NCBI GenBank assembly: GCA_964467165.1
Contig: CAYXOL010000001.1
Span: 264,227-328,226 of the forward strand
Direction: 5' to 3'
Length of the DNA stretch: 64,000 nt
Source: Clostridium_AD sp964467165
GTDB lineage: Bacteria; Bacillota; Clostridia; Clostridiales; Clostridiaceae
Position numbers and translations under genes: made by a program. Every line of letters starts with the position of its first letter. The stretch's first letter is position 1. Under the pieces are notes generated by a model, which was not told the origin of the DNA, searched no databases, and was given only the letters and a program-made list of their open reading frames with translations. Positions 59,858-64,000 of the stretch are shown here, in pieces.

Positions 59858-60211
59858 TTATAGTTTACATCCCTTACATTGTCCCAAACATATAGTATCT
59901 CTACACTTACCCTTTTCTGATCCGTGGGTATATCCCACAATCTTAAAATGCTCTGCAAGGCGATAAGCTAAACTATCATAATCTTCATGCTTTGCTCTAA
60001 GGCAGGTTGAAAGATGGACTACTTCCACGCCATTATCAATTAATTTTTCAACTTTATGTTCTAAGTCTCCCCCTACATGAGTAAATGCTACTAGTTCCAC
60101 CTCAGGACCATAACTGTTAAAGGCATCAACTCTCTTGTTAAAGGCGTTAAAACAACCTTTTCCAGTACATCCATTCATGGTATCTTCATTTACTAAAATC
60201 GCAATTTTCAT
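59858..60211 (-). CDS. CGGC domain protein
   Basis: About 117 residues of the CGGC family, putative metal-binding proteins. Cys-rich features: MNGCTGKGCFNAF, VVHLSTCLRAKH and the ending CRDTICLGQCKGCKL. The start MKIAILVNED at 60211 has GTAAGGAGAT at good spacing; a longer frame begins 78 bp upstream without a site. Biochemistry is unknown; the conserved Cys/His could hold zinc or iron. The adjacent 87-bp repeat forms its terminator. Confidence 0.8.
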   Translation of the reverse strand: MKIAILVNEDTMNGCTGKGCFNAFNKRVDAFNSYGPEVELVAFTHVGGDLEHKVEKLIDNGVEVVHLSTCLRAKHEDYDSLAYRLAEHFKIVGYTHGSEKGKCRDTICLGQCKGCKL

Positions 60212-60289
60212 ATCTATCTCCTTACATAATAAATCAAAACTATAAACTATTGTGTTGTTATATAAGCCAATATTACCTAACCCAAACAT

Positions 60290-60803
60290 TTATTTAACAT
60301 GTGTATTCTACCACTTAAATATCACTAATGCTGTGATTAATGTCACAAACAAGATATATTTTTTCTACCCTAGGTTTCATATGTGGACATGCTGAGCTTG
60401 CTTCTATTCAAATATTTCTTTTAATGATATTAATTATAAAAAAATGTAATATCATTATGATAAGCAATGAATTATGGGATGAATTAAACTAGCGTATTCA
60501 GGAAAAATATTAGTATTTAGAGTAAACATAATTATAGTTCTTATTATTGGGATTGCTTTATATTTTATAGGTAATTATTTATTAGAAAAATAAAAACTTC
60601 AGAATTTAAAAGAAAGTAAAAAAACAAAGTATATTTACAATCCTTTAAATCCAGTAATAGACTCAAAGAATATCAATACAAACTTAGTATAGTGCTATTT
60701 GGTCTCTACTTTTAATTTCATCATTCTAGACATACATTCGTTTGTTGCCTTTTTTTAGGTGGCTATCCAGACCCCATAGAAGAATAATCTACACCCAATG
60801 CCA
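60290..60803. other. Intergenic region with a possible small membrane-peptide relic
   Basis: No full gene. On the plus strand at 60483-60593 a startless 36-codon frame reads LAYSGKILVFRVNIIIVLII followed by GIALYFIGNYLLEK, a single membrane helix with basic flank. A TGA two codons earlier separates it from an ATG. It may be the relic of a small membrane protein. Confidence 0.3.
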
Positions 60804-61658
60804 TCAAAACTTGTTTTCATGTATTTTGAAAAAATCATAATATGTACGCACATTTTCTAATTGTGTCCACTTTTTCACATCAACTGGATTTTCATCAAGA
60901 TCATATATTTTTGCTCCACGCATGGCAAGTAGAAACGGCGAATGCGTTGATATAATAAATTGACAGCCTAAAAACCGTGCAGAGTCCTCAATAAAATTCA
61001 TTAATTCCATCTGAAGTTTTGGAGAAAGACTGTTTTCAGGCTCATCCAATATATATAGTCCATTTTCACCAATTTTTTCAATAAAATATCTGAATGCACT
61101 TTCCCCATTTGAATATTCTCTCACATTATCCATCAATTCATTTCTCACAAATCGTGACTGCGTTTTACTCCTAGCAATATTTACTTTTTTTAGTTGCTCG
61201 TAATCTTCTATAGACTTCATTTGGAAATGAGAATATTTCGCATCCAAATATTCTTCAAATAGTTTTTCACGTTTTTTGTCAATTCCTTCATTTAGGTTAC
61301 GGATATTCAGCATATAGTCAAATACATCATCGCTAGTAATAATTCTGCTATTTTCTGGTATGTCGGATTCAAGATACATCTCACACAAATTGACATAGTC
61401 AGGATAGAAATTAGATTTATTATAGATAGAATCACGACTAATTCCTGTTTTTTCTGCTATAACATTTAATGCCGTTGATTTTCCCGAACCATTGCCTCCA
61501 TATAAAATCGTAACTGGCTCAAAATCAATTCTTTCAAAACCATGTCCTGATAATACCTTAAATGGATAAAACGAGTCATAGCATGTTCTTTTTACCTTCA
61601 TAAAAAAGCTAAATTCCATATCCTCATTTGGTAATGTAAAAGTTTTTAAATAAACCAT
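60804..61658 (-). CDS. AAA/ABC-type ATPase (stand-alone)
   Basis: A 284-residue ATPase of the ABC-like AAA group. Walker A LYGGNGSGKSTALN, signature-like EYSNGESAFRYF, Walker B GLYILDEPENSLSP, and switch His in ISTHSPFLLAMRG are intact, so ATP hydrolysis is expected. The charged helical insert between about 95 and 175 is short, so it is not a full SMC/RecN protein. No membrane segment and no transporter partner nearby. Relatives occur both as house-keeping ATPases and as parts of defence systems (for example with a nuclease partner), but no partner gene is seen here. A perfect 30-bp dyad lies 63 bp upstream. Confidence 0.85.
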   Translation of the reverse strand: MVYLKTFTLPNEDMEFSFFMKVKRTCYDSFYPFKVLSGHGFERIDFEPVTILYGGNGSGKSTALNVIAEKTGISRDSIYNKSNFYPDYVNLCEMYLESDIPENSRIITSDDVFDYMLNIRNLNEGIDKKREKLFEEYLDAKYSHFQMKSIEDYEQLKKVNIARSKTQSRFVRNELMDNVREYSNGESAFRYFIEKIGENGLYILDEPENSLSPKLQMELMNFIEDSARFLGCQFIISTHSPFLLAMRGAKIYDLDENPVDVKKWTQLENVRTYYDFFKIHENKF

Positions 61659-61720
61659 CCTTTTCTCCTTATATAAATAATCTTTAAGTGCACATTTTTT
61701 TACATATCTGAGTTAACTCC

Positions 61721-61750
61721 ATTATACAACAAAAGGTTTTGTTGTATAAT
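61721..61750. repeat. 30-bp perfect palindrome upstream of the ATPase gene
   Basis: ATTATACAACAAAA (61721-61734), GG, TTTTGTTGTATAAT (61737-61750). It may be a terminator for the GNAT transcript or an operator of the ATPase gene. Adjacent AAAGGCTCTGTTTAAGAATA resembles insertion-sequence ends, but no partner end was found. Confidence 0.5.
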
Positions 61751-61847
61751 AAAGGCTCTGTTTAAGAATAGTGTTGAAATTAAAAGGCAACCTCCCAAGA
61801 CTGACTTTATTACGTCATATGAGAAAGATAGGAACTTAAATAAAAAT

Positions 61848-62270
61848 CTATTCAGTGAAGCCTTTTATCTGCATTTTTTCTGCATTATGAAATATTGCCA
61901 TTCCTGTTTTCATTTTTTTAAAGTTCAATTTTTCATAAAAAATTTCTTTGCCAGGTGAGGCATATAATATAAAATTACATTGAGGAATACATTTTAATAT
62001 GCTATCAACAATTGTTGCGCCTATTTTTTTACCTTGATATTCAGGTAATACTGCTACATCATAAATTGAGGCTTGACAAATTCCGTCTGAAATTGCACGA
62101 CCAAAACCGATTAGCTTATCGTCGTCAAAAGCAAATACAACAGTATGACTATTTTTAAAAGCTTTCTCATGTACTTTCTCTTCAAAATATGCCATTCCAA
62201 CCTCTCTTAATATCTTAGGAACATAATTCCAATCCACATTTGAAAAATTGTATTGAATTTTCAGGTTCAT
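61848..62270 (-). CDS. GNAT family N-acetyltransferase
   Basis: A 140-residue acetyltransferase. The acetyl-CoA-binding motif A is IYDVAVLPEYQGKKIGATIV (R/QxxGxG/A type: QGKKIG), followed by the beta-bulge strand CNFILYASPGKEIFYEKLNF and KMKTGMAIF at the end. The substrate cannot be predicted; small GNAT enzymes of this size modify amines of metabolites, antibiotics or proteins. ATG at 62270 lies after AAGGAGGCATAAAAT. Confidence 0.9.
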   Translation of the reverse strand: MNLKIQYNFSNVDWNYVPKILREVGMAYFEEKVHEKAFKNSHTVVFAFDDDKLIGFGRAISDGICQASIYDVAVLPEYQGKKIGATIVDSILKCIPQCNFILYASPGKEIFYEKLNFKKMKTGMAIFHNAEKMQIKGFTE

Positions 62271-62454
62271 ATTTTATGCCTCCTTGAAGTAATAATATAC
62301 ATTTAATGTTATAAATCAAGTATAAATCATTACGTTGCGTAAGTTGCAAATGAAATTTGTATAAATTAAAACTCTCCTTCATGTTCTTGCAAATATTACT
62401 ATGCATTCTAATAATTATTTATTTTTGAATTGTTATTATCTAAAGTTAAATTTA

Positions 62455-62658
62455 TTAATCAACAAATTTAAATAATTCTTCAACTGTCGTATTGAATACC
62501 TTGGCTATATCCATAGCTAATTTTAAGGATGGATTATATCTCCCATTTTCTAAATGTACTATAGTTTCTCGTCTAACCTCCACTAATTTTGCAAGTTCAG
62601 CTTGCTTCATTAGTGCTTTCTCTCTATATTCTTTAATGCTTGTATTTAGCACTGACAC
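62455..62658 (-). CDS. Xre family HTH regulator
   Basis: A 67-residue single-domain DNA-binding protein: NTSIKEYREKALMKQAELAK, the recognition helix VRRETIVHLENGRYNPSLKL and VFNTTVEELFKF, the standard YgzD/immR-like small Xre pattern. Its ATG follows the stop of the membrane protein gene directly (62659/62658), so the pair is translationally coupled. Such two-gene units, with a DUF2178-like membrane protein, are frequent in Firmicutes. Likely binds the large dyad at 63081-63144 and represses its own operon (inference). Confidence 0.9.
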   Translation of the reverse strand: MSVLNTSIKEYREKALMKQAELAKLVEVRRETIVHLENGRYNPSLKLAMDIAKVFNTTVEELFKFVD

Positions 62659-63075
62659 TTATTTACAAATCCCCTTTCTATCATAATATATAAAGGATAA
62701 TAATCTTATTATAGTGAACATAAATAGGATTAATAGTAAGCAGATTCCTATTGTAACCTTTGAAATAATAAAATTTTTATAATATGGAGATATAAGTATG
62801 ATGCTTAATATAACAATTGAAATTACTAAAAAATCCATACCAATCTTATTTACTTTAGATAATATATTAATTACTAATTCATCACTTATATCACTTAATC
62901 TTTTTCCATTAAACATAATTATTACCCACATAATAACCCAAATGACACTTGGAATAGTTATGAAATCATCAGAATTGATTAGATTTAATTTGCTCAGTAA
63001 TATAGTAATTAATAAATATAATACTGTCACAATGTGCATAGCAAGTTCTAATTTAATATTCATTTTTCGCTTCAT
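62659..63075 (-). CDS. Small membrane protein paired with Xre regulator
   Basis: A 138-residue protein with four membrane helices in two hairpins (about 12-30, 40-58, 82-100 and 106-128), joined by the polar segment GKRLSDISDELVINILSKVN; ends with a Lys/Arg tail. The layout resembles DUF2178-type partners of small Xre regulators. Function unknown; these may sense the membrane and sequester the regulator. ATG at 63075 uses AGGGAGGC, which lies inside the right arm of a perfect 29-bp inverted repeat. Confidence 0.75.
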   Translation of the reverse strand: MKRKMNIKLELAMHIVTVLYLLITILLSKLNLINSDDFITIPSVIWVIMWVIIMFNGKRLSDISDELVINILSKVNKIGMDFLVISIVILSIILISPYYKNFIISKVTIGICLLLILFMFTIIRLLSFIYYDRKGICK

Positions 63076-63080
63076 AAAAT

Positions 63081-63144
63081 AAGCCTCCCTAAAGTTATAT
63101 ATTTATAACTTGTATGTTATAAATATATAACTTTAGGGAGGCTT
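63081..63144. repeat. 64-bp perfect dyad (29-bp arms, 6-nt loop) over promoter and RBS
   Basis: Arms 63081-63109 and 63116-63144 are exactly complementary, loop TTGTAT. On the minus strand the first arm contains the promoter spacer and -10 element and the second arm the ribosome binding site AGGGAGGC of the membrane protein gene. Transcription would begin near the loop, so only the second arm is in the mRNA; the dyad therefore acts at DNA level. Confidence 0.85.
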
Positions 63145-63150
63145 TGTCAA
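63122..63150 (-). promoter_or_regulatory. Promoter of the membrane protein-Xre operon
   Basis: TTGACA at 63145-63150 abuts the dyad; TATATT at 63122-63127 lies inside it, with a 17-bp spacer. A protein bound to the dyad would cover the -10 element and the start site. Confidence 0.7.
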
Positions 63151-63211
63151 TATATAAGTCTAACATTCGCTCTTAGAAATAATAAAATAATATAGAAAGC
63201 AATAGTATGTT

Positions 63212-63456
63212 TTATCTTGCACCGCAATATTTTACTAATTCTAATAAACCTGTAGTACAAGATATTAATGCTAGTACCGATAATGCAATATTATCTCCCC
63301 AACGATAAATATTGAAAAAATACACACCTGCATAATATTCCACCAATTATTTTTCCAACTAAAATTATCTTCAAAAAATTTGTTGTTAATAATACGCCCT
63401 GCATTAGTAATGACAATGCTACCATTAATTTTCTTTAACAAAGCTTTATGAACCAT
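63212..63456 (-). pseudogene. Frameshifted small membrane protein gene
   Basis: ATG at 63456 begins MVHKALLKKINGSIVITNAG and continues NKFFEDNFSWKNNWW; the frame then ends after a short tail. In another frame the sequence continues GVYFFNIYRWGDNIALSVLA and LISCTTGLLELVKYCGAR before TAA at 63212, which looks like the true end with a hydrophobic helix. One indel near 63325 therefore breaks a protein of about 80 residues. Family not recognised. Confidence 0.5.
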
Positions 63457-63534
63457 ATTATTCCTTCTTTCTTATGCGCTAAATTCTAGAGTTGTGACGT
63501 AACTAAAGAATATTACTATGCAAAAGTAACAATT

Positions 63535-63942
63535 TTAAATTTCTTTATCAAGCATCTCTTTTAATTCCTTAGAAATCTCTTGTGAAAAATCATGTTTTTT
63601 ATCACTAAATGTCCACCCAAATCCATCTCCCTTATATCTTGGAAAAACATGCATATGATAATGTCCAATATCATTAAATTCTCCACCATTTTGCATTATA
63701 CTATAGCCATCTGGAGAATACTTTTCTTTAATTACCTTAACAATTCTTTTAGATAATACCATCATAGACGGTACTACCTCAGTTGGAATTTCATCAGTAT
63801 CTAAATAGTGATTTTTAGGAATTATAAGTACATGACCTTCATTTATTGGCTCATTAGTTAAGAAACACATAATTAAATCATCCTCATATACTAAGTTAGA
63901 TGGTAATTCATCTTTTACAATTTTACAAAATATACAATCCAT
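63535..63942 (-). CDS. HIT family hydrolase
   Basis: About 135 residues of the histidine-triad superfamily, nucleotide phosphoramidases or dinucleotide hydrolases. The N-terminus MDCIFCKIVKDELPSNLVYE and INEGHVLIIPKNH are typical of HINT-type proteins, and the active-site triad is GHYHMHVFPRY. The C-terminus (GDGFGWTFSDKKHDFSQEI) is that of the Hit-like subgroup. I choose ATG at 63942 because family members start at MDCIFCKI, although the site CAGGTAACT is weak; an ATG 51 bp further upstream is possible. Confidence 0.9.
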   Translation of the reverse strand: MDCIFCKIVKDELPSNLVYEDDLIMCFLTNEPINEGHVLIIPKNHYLDTDEIPTEVVPSMMVLSKRIVKVIKEKYSPDGYSIMQNGGEFNDIGHYHMHVFPRYKGDGFGWTFSDKKHDFSQEISKELKEMLDKEI

Positions 63943-64000
63943 AGTTACCTGATTTCTAAAACTATGACAAATTGATTTTTCATAGTTTTTCATTCTGTTT

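Noticed and set aside
59761..59958. A 65-codon minus-strand frame ending AVAHVGYDTSKG-like sequence
   Set aside because: It overlaps the CGGC gene and the 87-bp repeat; the shared tail is explained by the repeat, with no sign of selection on the protein.
60804..61658. Reading the lone ATPase as part of a defence system such as a Septu- or Gabija-type pair
   Set aside because: No nuclease, reverse transcriptase or other effector gene lies next to it; neighbours are a CGGC protein and a GNAT enzyme.
1..64000. tRNA, rRNA, riboswitch or CRISPR features
   Set aside because: No cloverleaf, rRNA block, known aptamer core or regularly spaced repeat array was seen by eye; a covariance-model scan would be needed to exclude short RNA genes.

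Overview
The window looks like chromosomal DNA of an anaerobic, spore-forming Firmicute, most likely Clostridium sensu stricto. Grounds: strong AT bias, AGGAGG-type ribosome binding sites, an alpha/beta-type small acid-soluble spore protein, a three-repeat CWB2 cell-wall protein with a Big_2 domain, a flavin/Fe-S enoate-type reductase, a clostridial ferredoxin-type protein and GAAC-N4-GTTC SOS boxes. I found no rRNA, tRNA, CRISPR array or recognisable riboswitch.

Layout. 1-5 kb: a SelO AMPylase gene cut by the left window edge, a MarR regulator with two matching palindromes, an EamA permease and an FMN/Fe-S glutamate-synthase-like protein. 5-12 kb: a signalling block of five co-directional genes (TetR, PAS histidine kinase with C-terminal Hpt, CheY-like receiver, dCache chemoreceptor, HD-GYP phosphodiesterase). 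12-12.6 kb: decayed DNA. 12.6-21.7 kb: a minus-strand catabolic operon: ROK kinase, sugar-type ABC binding protein and two permeases, amidohydrolase, L-cysteine-desulfidase/UPF0597 enzyme, ROK repressor, argininosuccinate-lyase-like enzyme. 21.9-22.6 kb: a shrunken pseudogene copy of the glutamate-synthase-like gene with its terminator. 22.7-32.4 kb: a second minus-strand operon: binding protein, two permeases, ROK repressor, M17 aminopeptidase, CutC, and a transglutaminase/PNGase-like protein. The two operons share an operator, TAATCCA-N5-TGGATTA, which in operon 2 lies at the start site of a near-consensus promoter. I propose uptake and dismantling of amino-sugar or peptide-linked substrates under common ROK control.

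32.8-43 kb: DUF89 phosphatase, a membrane GGDEF-EAL protein, an exported M3 peptidase, a SEC-C/zinc-finger protein, a ferredoxin-like protein, a MazG-type pyrophosphohydrolase and a VOC remnant. 43.3-45.7 kb: a spore block: a cupin/cytochrome-b5-like fusion and a ferritin-like protein, each with a SigK-like promoter, and a SASP with a SigG-like promoter. 45.7-51.6 kb: enoate reductase with divergent TetR, an SOS-controlled Y-family polymerase cassette, a potassium channel. 52-54 kb: a CWB2 protein with a freshly duplicated C-terminal domain.

54.3-60.3 kb is a rearranged accessory region: an SOS-box small protein, two tandem DUF3841 genes, a HEPN/nucleotidyltransferase fusion remnant, a DUF2812 gene, and two complementary decaying copies of a PadR-DUF2812-HEPN segment joined at short microhomologies and bracketed by an 87-bp terminator-bearing repeat. 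60.8-64 kb: an AAA/ABC-type ATPase, GNAT acetyltransferase, an Xre regulator paired with a membrane protein behind a 64-bp perfect dyad that contains its promoter and ribosome binding site, a frameshifted membrane gene and a HIT-family hydrolase.
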